Made by a program: the position numbers and the translations under genes. A stretch of DNA of 64,000 nucleotides. It comes from Brassica napus (taxonomy: Eukaryota; Streptophyta; Magnoliopsida; Brassicales; Brassicaceae). The notes under the pieces are model-generated. The model was not told the origin of the DNA. It saw only the letters and a program-made list of their open reading frames with translations, and did not search any database. Shown one piece after another: positions 35,842 through 48,398 of the stretch. Numbering within the stretch: position 1 is the stretch's first letter; each line of letters opens with the position of its first letter. The stretch covers positions 1 through 64,000 of the forward strand of contig NW_026014875.1 in NCBI RefSeq assembly GCF_020379485.1, given 5' to 3'.

Positions 35842-38800
35842 GACGGACAGCCACATACAGCCACAGACGTCATGTGTGTGCTGGCGGACACCCACGGACA
35901 TCCTGTGTGTACTGAACAGACAGCCCACGTGGGCCAAAATCACCCAAACAGTCCACGGGAAGGGTCAGCGTGCTGAGTCCAAGGACCAACGTGCTGATAT
36001 GTGTACTCATGGATAGCCACGGACGTCCTGTGTATGCTGACAGACACACACGGACACACACAGACAGCCATGGACGTCTTGTGTGTGCTGACGGACACAC
36101 ACGGACGTCTTGTGTGTGCTGACGGACACCCACGGACGTCCTCTGTGTACTGAACGAACAGCCCACATGGGCCAAAATCACCCGAACAGTCCACGGGAAG
36201 GGCCAGCGTGCTGAGTCCAAGGACCAGCGTGCTGATATGTGTACTGATAGACAGCCACGGAAGTCTTGTGTGTGCTGACAGACACACACGGACACACACA
36301 GACACACACGTACAGCCACAGACGTCCTGTGTGTGCTGACGGACAGCCAAAAACAGCCACAGACGTCCTGTGTGTGCTGGCGGACACCCACGAACGTCCT
36401 GTGTGTAGTGAATAGAAAGCCCACGTGGGCCAAAATCACCCAAGCAGTCCACGGGAAGGGCCACCATGCTGAGTCCAAGGACCAACGTGCTGATATGTGT
36501 ACTGATGGACAGCCACGGAAGTCCTGTGTGTCCTGACGGACACACACGGACAGCCATGGATGTCCTGTGTGTGCTTACGGACAGCCACAAACAGCCACGG
36601 ACGTCCTGTGTGTGCTGGCGGACACCCACGGACGTCCTGTGTGTACTGAATATACAGCCCACATGGGCCAAAACCACTCAAACAGTCCACGAGAAGGGCC
36701 AGCGTGCTGAGTCCAAGGACCAACGTGCTGATATGTGTACTGATGGACAGCCACGGAAGTCATGTGTGTGCTGACGGACACACACGGATAGCCACGGACG
36801 TCTTGTGTGTGCTGACAGACACAGACGGACGTCCTATGTGTTCTGACGGACACCCACAGACGTCCAGTGTGTGCTGACGGACACACACGAACACACACGG
36901 ACACACACGGACAGCCACAGACGTTCTGTGTGTGCTGACGGACAGCCACGGAAGTCTTGTGTGTGCTGACGGACACACACGGACACACACAGACACACAC
37001 GTACAGCCACAGACGTCCTGTGTGTACTGACGGACAGCCAAAAACAGCCACAGACGTCCTGTGTGTGCTGGCGGACACCCACGAACGTCCTGTGTGTAGT
37101 GAATAGAAAGCCCACGTGGGCCAAAATCACCCAAGCAGTCCACGGGAAGGGCCAGCATGCTGAGTCCAAGGACCAACGTGCTGATATGTGTACTGATGGA
37201 CAGCCACGGAAGTCCTGTGTGTCCTGACAGACACACACGGACAGCCATGGATGTCCTGTGTGTGCTTACGGACAGCCACAAACAGCCACGGACGTCCTGT
37301 GTGTGCTGGCGGACACCCACGGACGTCCTGTGTGTACTGAATATACAGCCCACATGGGCCAAAATCACCCAAACAGTCCACGAGAAGGGCCAGATTGCTG
37401 AGTCCAAGGACCAACGTGCTGATATGTGTACTGATGGACAGCCACGGAAGTCATGTGTGTGCTGACGGACACACACGGATAGCCACGGACGTCCTGTGTG
37501 TGCTGACGGACACAGACGGACGTCCTATGTGTGCTGACGGACACCCACAGACGTCCAGTGTGTGCTGACGGACACACACGAACACACACGGACAGCCACA
37601 GACGTTCTGTGTGTGCTGACGGACAGCCACGGATAGCCACGGACGTCCTGTGTGTGCTGGCGGACACCCACGGATGTCCTGTGTGTACTGAACAGACAGC
37701 CCACGTGGGCCAAAAATCACCCAAACAGTCCACAGGAAGGGCCAGCGTGCTGAGTCCAAGGACCAAAGTGCTGATATGTGTACTGATGGACAGCCACAGA
37801 CGTCATGTGTGTGCTGACGGACACACACGGACACACACGGACAGCCACAGACGTCCTGTGTGTGCTGACAGACACACACGGACACACACGGACAGCCACA
37901 GACGTCCTGTGTGTGCTGACGGACACCCACGGACGTCCTGTGTGTGCTGACGGACACCCACGGATGCCCTGTGTGTCCTGAACAGACAGCCTACGTGGGC
38001 CAAAATCACCCGAAAAGTCCACGGGAAGGGTCAGCGTGCTGAGTCCAAGGACCAACGTGCTGATATGTGTACTCATGGACAGCCACGGAAGTCTTGTGTG
38101 TGCTGACAGACACACACAGACACACACGGACAGCCAAGGACGACCTGTGTGTGCTGACCGACACAGACGGACACACACAGACACACACGGACAGCCACAG
38201 ATGTCCTATGTGTGCTGGCGGACACCCACAGACGTCATGTGTGTCCTGAACAGACAGCCTACGTGGGCAAAAATCACCCGAACAGTCCACGGGAAGGGTC
38301 AGCGTGCTGAGTCCAAGGACCAACGTGCTGATATGTGTACTCATGGACAGCCACGGACGTCTTGTGTGTGCTGACAGACACACACGGACACACACAAACA
38401 GCCACGGACGTCCTGTGTGTGCTGACGGACACACACGGACGTCTTGTGTGTACTGACGGACACCCACGAACGTCTTGTGTGTACTGAACAAACAGCCGAC
38501 ATGGGCCAAAATCACCTGAACAGTCCACGGGAAGGACCACCATGCTGAGTCCAAGGACCAGCGTGCTGATATGTGTGTTGATGGACAGCCACGGAAGTCC
38601 TGTGTGTGCTGACGGACACACACGGACACACACGGACACACACGGATAGCCACGGATGTCCTGTGTATGCTGACTGAGACAGACGGACGTCCTGTTTGTG
38701 CTGACGGACACCCACAGACGTCCAGTGTGTGCTGATGGACACACACAGACACAGACGGACACACACGGATAGCCACGGACATCCTGTGTGTGCTAACGGA

Positions 38801-39025
38801 CACCCACGGATGTCCTGTGTGTACTGAAAAGACAGCCCACGTGGGCCAAAAATCACCCAAACAGTCCACGGGAAGGGCCAGCGTGCTGAGTCCAAGGGCC
38901 AACGTGCTGATATGTGTACTGATGGACAGCCACAGACGTCCTGTGTGTGCTGACGGACACACACAGACACACACAGACAGCCACAGACGTCCTGTGTGTG
39001 CTGGGGGACACCCACAGACCATGGA
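35842..39025. repeat. Satellite array IV
   Basis: Same satellite family. A block of about 691 bp is repeated in tandem: the unit at about 36421-36800 matches about 37112-37490. The array ends with ATGGA, the left target duplication of E5. Confidence 0.93.
36340..37720. repeat. About 691-bp tandem duplication within array IV
   Basis: Shared rare variants mark the two copies: AAAAACAGCCACAG, GTGTAGTGAATAGAAAGC, CAAGCAGTCCACGGG, GTACTGAATATACAGCCC and CCACGAGAAGG recur in the same order 691 bp apart. The outer limits are approximate. Confidence 0.7.
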
Positions 39026-41122
39026 TGTAACACCCCCGGACCGTACCAGGCCGGACTAACCCGGTACGTCCCGGGAGCGCCACAAGTATAGCTCACCGTA
39101 CCGGTTCGACCAAGAATCAAGAACACGTCAAGACTGTCGACCAATCCGTTCCAGTTTGCTATGACCTCGATGTCATGGCCTAAGGCTTCACAACCCGTAC
39201 CACAATCATCGAGTTGCGTCGACCCGGACAAGGTCTAGTATCATTTAACACACAACTACGAATATAAACATACATTTTAATAATAATAGGTAGAAAGCGT
39301 TTTACAAAACATTACAATACAAAATATCAGAGTTTGAGCTCACGGCCTAGTGCCAAAATGAAAAGAAAGTAATTATACATTCCAAAAGATAGTCCGCTTA
39401 TGCTTATGCCACTTCCAATCTACACCGGTCGCTTCCCGTTCCGCTGCGCCCTAAGCTTCCTACCTACGGGTTACCTGCATAGTAGAAGAGGGGATGAGTA
39501 ATCGGAATTACTCAGTGAGTTCCCAAAAATAAACAACAGCGACCCCCTTCAGCCCATGCCCCAAACACAATCAACAATTGGTTAGTAAACAACACAGCAG
39601 AAGCAACAAACAAACAAGCAAGCAAGCAAACAAACAATTACTAAACAAACAAATGGTCTCACCACCGAGGCCTAACTACACAAAAAGAAAGCTAGACTCG
39701 ATCCTAGACTCGATCTACACAAACAAAAATTCGGATGACACACATCCTGGGATCCCAACACATCGGAGCCCTAACACATCTCCATACTGAACACTCCCGA
39801 TCACAAACACAACAGTCACATGGTCGGAAAACATCATCTCCGGGAATTAGGCTTTCCCTAATCTAACCTGGGCCGCATCGTCATGCAGCGCTTGTCCATG
39901 GGCGCGACCCACTTCACGTGACAAGCCATGGAGAGTAGGTCACTCCACCACTAGAGAATTGGGTATCGCCCAATCTAACTCCATGGTCTCGAACACCTTC
40001 GGAGAATTAGGCTTTCCCTAATCTAACCCCGAGATGGCCCATGCTTTAGTCTAGATGCCACACAAACAAGCAACAAGCGTGAGGGAGCTCCACCTCTAAC
40101 CTCCACGCACATCTAGACTCAAAGCATAACAATCACTCGCCCTAGTCTAGACAAACACACACACAAACACTACTTATCATGAGGGAGCTTAACCTCAAAC
40201 CTCGATGCACCTAAGTCTAGACTAAAACTAAATAACTAAGCGAGTGACAACTAAACAAACAAACAATCAATCACACAACATGTATGCATGCAGCACACAC
40301 TTTCCCCGGGGCCCTGCAGAAAATCGATTAACTATGCCCCGAGTCTCCGTTTAAGACCCGTTGGTCAAGCTCTAACCTGCATACAAAACACACACACAAG
40401 AAACACACAGGAAACCTACCGTGGCTACTGGCTACAAAGACTATCCAGCACCCCTAGCTATCTCCCCAAAAACGCTAACTAAAAACTACCAGAAAACACT
40501 CTTTTTTCTCGGTTTCTCTCTCTAACTCACCTCTCTCTCTCTAAGGTAAGCTCTCACGGTTTTGAATGAGAAAAATGAAAGGGGGGGGGGTCTGGTATTA
40601 ATAGAAATGGAGGACTGAGGCTGGGCTGGACAAATGGCACACATGCATGAGGAAAAATTGACACATGTCCCACTACGAAACTTCCGCGGATAGTAACCTT
40701 GCTTCCGGAAGGTTTTTAGCTTTCTCCCCAAGTTTTTCCGTTGCTTGGTCGCCAAGTCTCATCTTCTAGAAGCTTCGTAACTTGGTTGCCAAGTCTTCTT
40801 CCAGCCAATGAGAGTTTGCCACGCGTATCGCTCTGTCACTCCTCCGAATCCAATCGGTGGTCGCCATGTCGTCGCGTCTTCACTTTCTTCGCCATATCAA
40901 CAATTTCTAAACCTCTTCTTCAAATGAGAAAACTCATTCCTTGATTTACTTAGACAATGCTTCTCTTTTCTTCGGTTTCAAAACGTCGATCTCCTCTTGC
41001 TCGGTTTTTATCGATTTTCTCGTACCGGCAGAAAACTGTCTTTCGACCATGACCATTCCTCGTTTCGACCACGACTAAGGTCAAGGTCTTTGACTTTTCT
41101 ACTTATGAGCAGGGTCATTACA
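39026..41122 (-). repeat. 3' LTR of E5 (2097 bp)
   Basis: On the minus strand it begins TGTAATGACCC and ends GGGGGTGTTACA. It aligns with 46310-48398. The TATA site of the other copy (47873-47880) is changed here to TATTAATA near 40596-40603. No coding content was seen; short frames such as 39578-39790 occur in both LTRs and look incidental. Confidence 0.93.
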
Positions 41123-41133
41123 TTCTCCCCCAC
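41123..41133 (-). other. Polypurine tract of E5
   Basis: On the minus strand GTGGGGGAGAA directly precedes the LTR start TGTAATG. The same junction recurs at 48399-48409 in the extra copy. Confidence 0.88.
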
Positions 41134-41156
41134 TCATTAGAATTTGTCCCCGAGTT

Positions 41157-41450
41157 CTAAGGTGCTGATGACGTCGCCGCTTCATCTTCGAAGAACTCTG
41201 GATAGTTCTGACAAAATCTGTCTTCCTCTTCCCATGTTATCACCAAGCGGTTTTGTCTTCCCCAAAAGACTTGGATTTGAGGAATCTCCCTATTCTTCAG
41301 CTTCTTCAAACGTCGTTCCCCGATGCGTATCGGCCCTTCTGGATATGTGAGATTTGTCCTCAGCTCTGGGATTTTCTCAGGCTCAATAGAATCAGGATCT
41401 CGAATGTGCCTTCTCAGCATAGATACATGAAATACAGGGTGTAAATTCAT
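41157..41450 (-). pseudogene. E5 integrase C-terminus with chromodomain
   Basis: The frame holds HPVFHVSMLRRHI, then DLTYPEGP-like residues, RRLKKLKNREIPQIQVFWG, the aromatic-containing strand LVITWEEED and the end FCQNYPEFFED. This matches the chromodomain that follows integrase in Tekay/Del elements, known to bind modified histone H3 and direct insertion to heterochromatin. It is separated from the integrase core by frameshifts between 41726 and 41450. In that gap the expected residues are still readable in other frames, for example KKAHDRQKKYADQRRR and VVFAVGDMVYLKVS. Confidence 0.85.
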
Positions 41451-41725
41451 GTCTTCTAGCAGCTCTAGCCTGTAAGCTACTTCTCCTACTCTTCCAATGA
41501 TCCGGTATGGACCAATGAAACGAACTGCTAACTTCCCGACTTTGCCGAAATGATCCTTTCTTTCTGAGCTGATACCTTGAGATAGACCATATCTCCAACT
41601 GCAAATACTACTTCTCGCCTTCTTTGATCCGCGTACTTCTTCTGTCGATCATGTGCCTTCTTCATGTTTGCTCGGATGACTTGCAGCTTCTCCAATGTTT
41701 CTTCAATGACTCCTGGTCCGAATAA

Positions 41726-42475
41726 TCATGGTTCTCCAACTTGCGTCCAACATAGAGGTGTTCGACAGGGTCTTCCGTACAATGCCTCGTATGGTGACAT
41801 TGCAATGCTGGCGTGGAAACTATTGTTGTAGGAAAATTCTATCAAAGGTAGATAGTTCTCCCACGTACCTGACCAATCGAGAATACACAAACGTAGCATA
41901 TCCTCTATTGTCCGGATGGTCCTCTCCGTCTGCCCGTCCGTTTCTGGGTGAAATGCAGTACTGATGTGCAACTCCGTACCCAACGCTCCTTGCAATGCTC
42001 TCCAGAATGCTGCTGTAAATCTTGGATTTCGATCTGAGACAATGTTTGCTGGTACTCCGTGTAGCTTCACAATCTGATTGATGTAAAGTTCCGCCAATGT
42101 CTCCGTCTTGTCTGTGTCTCTGATTGCTAACAAATGTGCTACCTTTGTCAGCCAATCCATGATAACCCAAATTGCATTGTTTGATCTTCCTCTGGCCACT
42201 GGTAATCCTGTGATTAGATCCATGGACACTGAATCCCACTTCCACTCGGGAATAGGTAAGCTTTGAAGTAACCCTCCTGGCACTTGGTGTTCGGCTTTGA
42301 TTTGCTGGCAAACTTGACACTGCGCTACCCATCTTGCTACTGACTTCTTCATTCCTGGCCAATGGTAATATCTCCTCATATCTCTATACATCTTGGTGCT
42401 TCCAGGATGTATACTCAAAAGTGACTGATTCGCTAACTTGAGAATTTCCTCCTTGAATCCTCCCTCCTTTGGCAC
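41726..42475 (-). pseudogene. E5 integrase core
   Basis: The frame has the zinc-binding region ([18 protein letters not shown], then CQVCQQIK) and the catalytic D-D-E residues in [18 protein letters not shown] and ETDGQTERT. It ends at [20 protein letters not shown] and a stop at TQVGEP. It overlaps the end of the preceding Pol frame (42433-42475) in another frame, which indicates a frameshift at the RNase H-integrase linker. The expected order of residues is preserved. Confidence 0.88.
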
Positions 42476-44558
42476 AGTGATTCTTCCGTTGAGTCTTCTG
42501 CCATATGATATCCACTAGCATTTGGCCCTCCTTGCTCTCGTAGCTGCTCCATGATGATCTTCAGGTTCTCATCTTGCTGCTGCGCTCCTCGAATACGTTG
42601 TATCAAACTGGCTTGGTTCACGGCTTGCATTCCCAATGGTTCACTAGATTCTCCTTCCAGTGCAGCTAAAGTTACCTTCTTGAATTCGTCTGATAACTTC
42701 TCCAAATCTCGCTCTGAGTCTACTACAGCTCTTCGTCGACTCAATGCATCCGCTACCACGTTTGCTTTTCCTGGGTGATACTGAATCTGAATGTCGTAGT
42801 CCGCAATGAATTCCATCCACCGTCTTTGTCGCAAATTCAGATCCGCCTGAGTGAACAAGTATTTAAGGCTTTTGTGATCCGTAAATACCTGAACTTTCTC
42901 TCCATAAAGATACGAGCGCCATATCTTTAATGCAAAAACAACGGCCGCCATCTCCAGATCGTGTGTGGGGTAGTTCTCCTCGTGCTTCTTCAACTGTCTT
43001 GAGGCGTATGCAATGACTCTGTCTTCTTGCATTAACACACACCCTAATCCTACCCGCGATGCGTCAGTATACACAACATATGGCTTACCCGGCTGGGGTA
43101 AGGCAAGAACTGGTGCCGTAGTCAATGCCTCCTTGAGTTTGTTGAAAGCTCTCTCCGTATGCTCATCCCAAAGAAATGGGACTTCCTTTCCCGTCAATCG
43201 TGTCAAAGGTTTCGCGATTGATGAGAACGCTTGCATGAATTTTCGGTAATAGCCTGCCAATCCGAGGAAACTTCTGATCTCCGTTACTGAGGTTGGACAA
43301 GGCCACTTCTGGATGACTTCAATCTTCTCTGGATCCACCGAAACTCCTTGCTTGGAAACTCTATGACCTAAGAAACCAATCTCGCGCTTCCAGAATCGAC
43401 ACTTGCTGAGCTTAGCAAACAACTTCCGGTCTCTTAGTCTCTCAAGTACCATCCTCATATGCTCCTTGTGCTCCTCCTCGCTCCGTGAGTAGATGAGTAT
43501 GTCGTCGATGAACTCAATCACGAACTTGTCGAGGTAGTCGTGAAATACTTCATTCATCAACCTCATGAATACTGCTGGTGCGTTGGTTAACCCGAATGGC
43601 ATTACAACGAACTCAAACTGGCCATACCGAGTGTTGAATGATATCTTCATTACGTCGTTCTCTGCTATCGGAATTTGGTGATATCCCGAAGCCAAATCTA
43701 TCTTCGAGAACCAACTCGCTCCTCTTAGTTGATCCAACAATTCATCGATCCTAGGTAAAGGGTACTTATCCTTGATCGTGACATTGTTGATTCCTCTGTA
43801 GTCGATGCACAATCTCATGCTGCCATCCTTCTTCTTCACAAACAAAACCGGAGCTCCCCAAGGTGAAGAACTCGGTCTGATGAAACCTTTGTCTAATAAA
43901 TCCTCCAACTGCTTCTTGAGCTCTGCTAACTCTGCTGGTGCCATGCGGTAAGGTGCCTTGGCGATAGGTGCAGCGCTCAGTTCCAAGTTGATGGTGAACG
44001 GGTTACTCCAAGGTGGTGGTAACTCCGTTAACGCCCGAAACACGTCTTCAAACTCTTGGACCACTGGAATGTCTTCCATTCTCAATTCCTTTCCTGTCTC
44101 CTCTCTGATGTACGTAAGCGATACCAAGTAGACCTCGCCGTCCACTAAGGCTCTCTCTGCTCTCATTGCTGTGACGAACGTTGCTGAGATGCTAGGCTTG
44201 ATCCCATAATACGCCAAAACTCCTCGATGGTCGTCTTCAAAGAAAACTCTTCCTCTTGCACAGTCCAGCCACGCCCGATGCCTTGACAGCCAATCCATTC
44301 CTAAAATAACCTCGAAACCTTCTAAGGGCATGACCACTAGGTTGGCTAAAAGGGTTGCGTGCAAAAGCACAATAGGCACATCCAACAACACCTTTTCAGC
44401 TTTCAAGGTTTGGCCTCCAGGGGTTAACACTGAGATATCAATATCATGGGTCACAAGGGTTCCTACAAATCTAGAGGCTAATACTGGGTTCACAAAACTA
44501 TGGGTGGCTCCCGAATCAAACAAAACAACAGCAGGGGTTCCACCAACCAACAATGATC
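42433..44558 (-). pseudogene. E5 protease, reverse transcriptase and RNase H
   Basis: From [11 protein letters not shown] the frame shows protease DSGATHSF with VILGMDWL, and a full reverse transcriptase ([56 protein letters not shown]) with catalytic FIDD in [10 protein letters not shown]. RNase H follows with [27 protein letters not shown] and VADALSRR. The tail from [10 protein letters not shown] runs out of frame to 42433. The open frame starts upstream at 44565, but the residues before SLLVGG fit the end of an intron (44559-44673). The enzyme core is uninterrupted over about 650 residues. The element as a whole is defective because of breaks elsewhere. Confidence 0.9.
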
Positions 44559-44673
44559 CTAACAAAGATCAACACACTAGCATTCATCCAGAATGCTAAC
44601 ACAACAAACTACAAACTACTAACTACTCTACACAGAAATAAACACGCAAAAGAGAGTTAGCACCCAAACAAAC
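44559..44673 (-). other. Candidate 115-bp spliceosomal intron between Gag and protease
   Basis: On the minus strand the segment starts GTTTGTTTGGG and ends TTTGTTAG and is T-rich, with stops in the upstream frame. Removing it would join the frame ending GPSRGPVTG to the one beginning SLLVGGTP without loss of phase, a junction that looks natural for Tekay-type polyproteins. Splicing has not been shown. Confidence 0.5.
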
Positions 44674-44905
44674 CTGTCACAGGACCTCTCGACGGTCCCG
44701 GAGCACTAGATGGAGTTTCCTCCATCTCCAAGGCATAGACTCTCCCTTCGGATGCAGGACGCCCGGCTGGGTGTTCCCTGGTCGGTCGGTTTGGTTTGGT
44801 ACGCGCAGACGATCCTCTTCCCTGTCCTGGACGGTTCACAGTACACTCGTTGGCGAAATGACCTTTCTCTCCACAGCTGTAGCAAGTAACCGATGCCTTC
44901 CACAA
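44657..44905 (-). pseudogene. E5 second zinc knuckle and Gag-protease linker
   Basis: The frame carries CYSCGEKGHFANEC, a CX2CX4HX4C knuckle, then a basic and proline-rich linker and GPSRGPVTG. It is shifted one frame from the gag frame upstream. Residues after 44674 read into the candidate intron. Confidence 0.75.
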
Positions 44906-46113
44906 TCCGTCTTCTCAGCCGTTGAGTTGGTGCATTCACGAGAGTAATGTCCCAACTGACCACAATTGTAGCATGTCACTTGTGCCTTCGGCTTCTTTCC
45001 ATGTCGTTTGAACTGACCCTTTCTTCCTTTCTTCTGGTTGGTTCGCAACTTATCATCCTTGGACTGACTGCTCTGACGTTTGGGGTTTGGTCCAACAGTT
45101 GGTTCACGTTCAGCTGCTACCATCTCCTCCACGTTGACTGCTTTCTCTATTAACTCGAACAAACTCACAAATTTGACGGCTTGTAGACGACTCCCGATCT
45201 CTGGCTTAAGACCTCGTAAGAACTTACGAACTAACACCGCTTCATCTCCGTCCTCGTAGTAGATGCATCGACAGAGCTTGAGAAATTCTGATTCGTACTC
45301 CCTAACACTCCTTTCACCTTGGTCCAATCGAAGAAAAGCTTGCTCCATTCTGTCTCTTGCTTCTGGAGGAAAATACTTCCTCTGAAATTCCTGCTTGAAT
45401 GCATCCCAATCCATGTCTTCTCCTCCTTGTCTTCGTGTGATAACCTCCCACCAAGACATTGCGTCTTTCTCCAAGTAATGCACAGCTACGTCTTTCTTGT
45501 ACTCGTCTGGACACCTGGTGGTTGAGAAGTTCTTCTTTACATGTCGTAGCCATGTATCTGCTTTGAAGGTATCGGCTTCTCCTTCGAACTTATAGGTACC
45601 CATGTTCTTCATCGTAAGAACATACTTCAGGAAGTCTGGTTGTCGAGTTTCAGGTTGATTTGCTTCTGGACTTGGGGTAACTTTGTTGGTTAAGACTTTA
45701 GACAAAAGGTTATGTATCATAGACAAGGTTGGATCTGCTGGTCTACTTCCTTCTGCTGGAGCTGGTGCAGGTGCTGGCGTAGGTGTAGCCGGCTCTGCTG
45801 GTCTTGAGTTGATTCTAATTTATGTAGATTCTTCTGAGTCTGCATGAGATGAATGGAGTCTCTGTGGTCCAACGAATGGTTCTGATTCCACATGCTGAGA
45901 ATTGGGTGGTGATACTGATAATCGCCACGCTACAGGAGATACGTTCTCCTCACTGTGAGCACGTTCAATGCCTTCCATAGGCCTTGGTCCACTGTCGCCA
46001 GTCTGGTTTGCTGAATTCGGAGCATCCCAGAAGTTGTGGTAGTTTGCATACCTCGACCCATCCTGACCCGACGTTCCGAACGACCCGCCTGCTCCTGATC
46101 CTTGATTAGACAT
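44836..46113 (-). pseudogene. E5 gag
   Basis: The start is taken at the ATG at 46113 (MSNQGSGAGG); the frame is open further upstream to 46158. A TAA at 45822-45820 interrupts it, and the same frame continues through a Pro-Ala-rich linker into the capsid domain (TYKFEGEADTFKADTWLRHV, YKKDVAVHYLEKDAMSWWEV, FLRGLKPEIGSRLQ), then a basic linker and zinc knuckle CYNCGQLGHYSREC. The end (CGRHRLLATAV) is out of frame, because the second knuckle lies in another frame at 44905. So gag has one stop and one frameshift. Confidence 0.85.
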
Positions 46114-46292
46114 CTGCACGGTTTCAAGGGTTAATCCTAAAGAAAGAAAAATTCCCAAGGAACTAATCCTAAAACTACTCCCTAAAAACCCTAAGCGGAA
46201 CAGACGGTTTCCTAATGTGGCAGAAGCGACTCATTTTGACTCGATAAAAACATTTGAAAAATGTTGCGGTTTATGAGCATGATCGGAAACAC

Positions 46293-46304
46293 GCTCTGAT
46301 ACCA
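46293..46304 (-). other. Primer binding site of E5
   Basis: The plus-strand GCTCTGATACCA reads TGGTATCAGAGC on the minus strand, five bases after the LTR end. A leader of about 180 bp follows before the gag ATG. Confidence 0.93.
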
Positions 46305-46309
46305 CCATT

Positions 46310-48398
46310 TGTAACACCCCCGGACCGTACCAAGCCGGACTGACCCGGTACGTCCCGGGAGCGCCACAAGTATAGCTCACAGTACCGGTTCGACCAAGAA
46401 TCAAGAACAAGTCAAGACTCTCGACCAATCCGTTCCAGTTTGCTATGACCTCGATGTCATGGCCTAAGGCTTCACAACCCGTACCACAATCATCGAGTTG
46501 TGTCGACCCGGACAAGGTCTAGTATCATTTAACACACAACTACGAATATAAACATACATTTTATTAATAATAGGTAGAAAGCGTTTTACAAAACATTACA
46601 ATACAAAATATCAGAGTTTGAGCTCACGGCCTAGTGCCAAAATGAAAAGAAAGTAATTATAAATTCCAAAAGATAGTCCGCTTATGCTTATGCCACTTCC
46701 AATCTACACCGGTCGCTTCCCATTCCGCTGCGCCCTAAGCTTCCTACCTACGGGTTACCTGCATAGTAGAAGAGGGGATGAGTAATCGGAATTACTCAGT
46801 GAGTTCCCAAAAATAAACAACAACGACCCCCTTCAGCCCATGCCCCAAACACAATCAACAATTGGTTAGTAAACAACACAGCAGAAGCAACAAACAAACA
46901 AGCAAGCAAGCAAACAAACAATTACTAAACAAACAAATGGTCTCACCACCGAGGCCTAACTACACAAAAAGAAAGCTAGACTCGATCCTAGACTCGATCT
47001 ACACAAACAAAAATTCGGATGACACACATCCTGGGATCCCAACACATCGGAGCCCTAACACATCTCCATACTGAACAATCCCGATCACAAACACAACAGT
47101 CACATGGTCGGAAAACATCATCTCCGGGAATTAGGCTTTCCCTAATCTAACCCGGGCCGCATCGTCATGCAGCGCTTGTCCATGGGCGCGACCCACTTCA
47201 CGTGACAAGCCATGGAGAGTAGGTCACTCCACCACTAGAGAATTGGGTATCGCCCAATCTATCTCCATGGTCTCGAACACCTTTGGAGAATTAGGCTTTC
47301 CCTAATCTAACCCCGAGATGGCCCATGCTTTAGTCTAGATGCCACACAAACAAGCAACAAGCGTGAGGGAGCTCCACCTCTAACCTCCAAGCACATCTAG
47401 ACTCAAAGCATAACAATCACTCGCCCTAGTCTAGACAAACACACACACAAACACTACTTAGCATGAGGGAGCTTAACCTCAAACCTCGATGCACCTAAGT
47501 CTAGACTAAAACTAAATAACTAGGCGAGTGACAACTAAACAAACAAACAATCAATCACACAACATGTATGCATGCAGCACACACTTTCCCCGGGGCCCTG
47601 CAGAAAATCGATTAACTATACCCCGAGTCTCCGTTTAAGACCCGTTGGTCAAGCTCGAACCTGCATACAAAACACACACACAAGAAACACACAGGAAACC
47701 CACCTTGGCTACTGGCTACAAAGACTATCCAGCACCCCTAGCTATCTCCCCAAAAACGCTAACTAAAAACTACCCGAAAACACTCTCTTTCTTGGTTTCT
47801 CTCTCTAACTCACCACTCTCTAAGGTAAGATCTCACGGTTTTGAATGATAAAAATGAAAGGGAGGGGTCTGGTATTTATAGAAATGGAGGACTGAGGCTG
47901 GGCTGGACAAATGGCACACATGCATGAGGAAAAATGGACACATATCCCACTACGAAACTTCCGCGGCAAGTAACCTTGCTTCCGGAAGGTTTTTACCTTT
48001 CTCCCCAAGTTTTCCCGTTGCTTGGTCGCCAAGTCTCGTCTTCTAGAAGCTTCGTAACTTGGTCGCCAAGTCTTCTTCCAGCCAATGAGAGTTTGCCACG
48101 CGTATCGCTCCGTCACTCCTCCGAATCCAATCGGTGGTCGCCATGTCATCGCGTCTTCACTTTCTTCGCCATGTCAACAACTTCTAAACCTCTTCTTCAA
48201 ATGAGAAAACTCATTCCTTGATTTACTTAGACAATGCTTCTCCTTCTTCGGTTTCAAAACGTCGATCTCCTCTTGCTCAGTTTTTATCGATTTTCTCGTA
48301 CCAGCAGAAAACTGTCTTTCGACCATGACCGTTCCTCATTTCGACCACGACTAAGTTCAAGGTCTTTGACTTTTCTACTTATGAGCAGGGTCATTACA
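46310..48398 (-). repeat. 5' LTR of E5 (2089 bp, the inner of two left-end copies)
   Basis: On the minus strand it starts TGTAATGACC and ends GTGTTACA beside the priming site. A TATAAATA box on the minus strand lies at 47873-47880. Unlike a normal 5' LTR it is preceded by element sequence (48399-48629) rather than host DNA. Confidence 0.93.

Noticed and set aside
8906..39025. Firm statement that this is the functional centromere
   Set aside because: CRM-like elements and a higher-order satellite make it plausible, but no CENH3 evidence can be read from sequence, and pericentromeric or knob heterochromatin would look the same.
39578..39790. 70-residue Asn/Lys/Thr-rich frame in both E5 LTRs
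   Set aside because: It comes from AACAAACAAGC-type simple sequence; identity between copies reflects LTR duplication.
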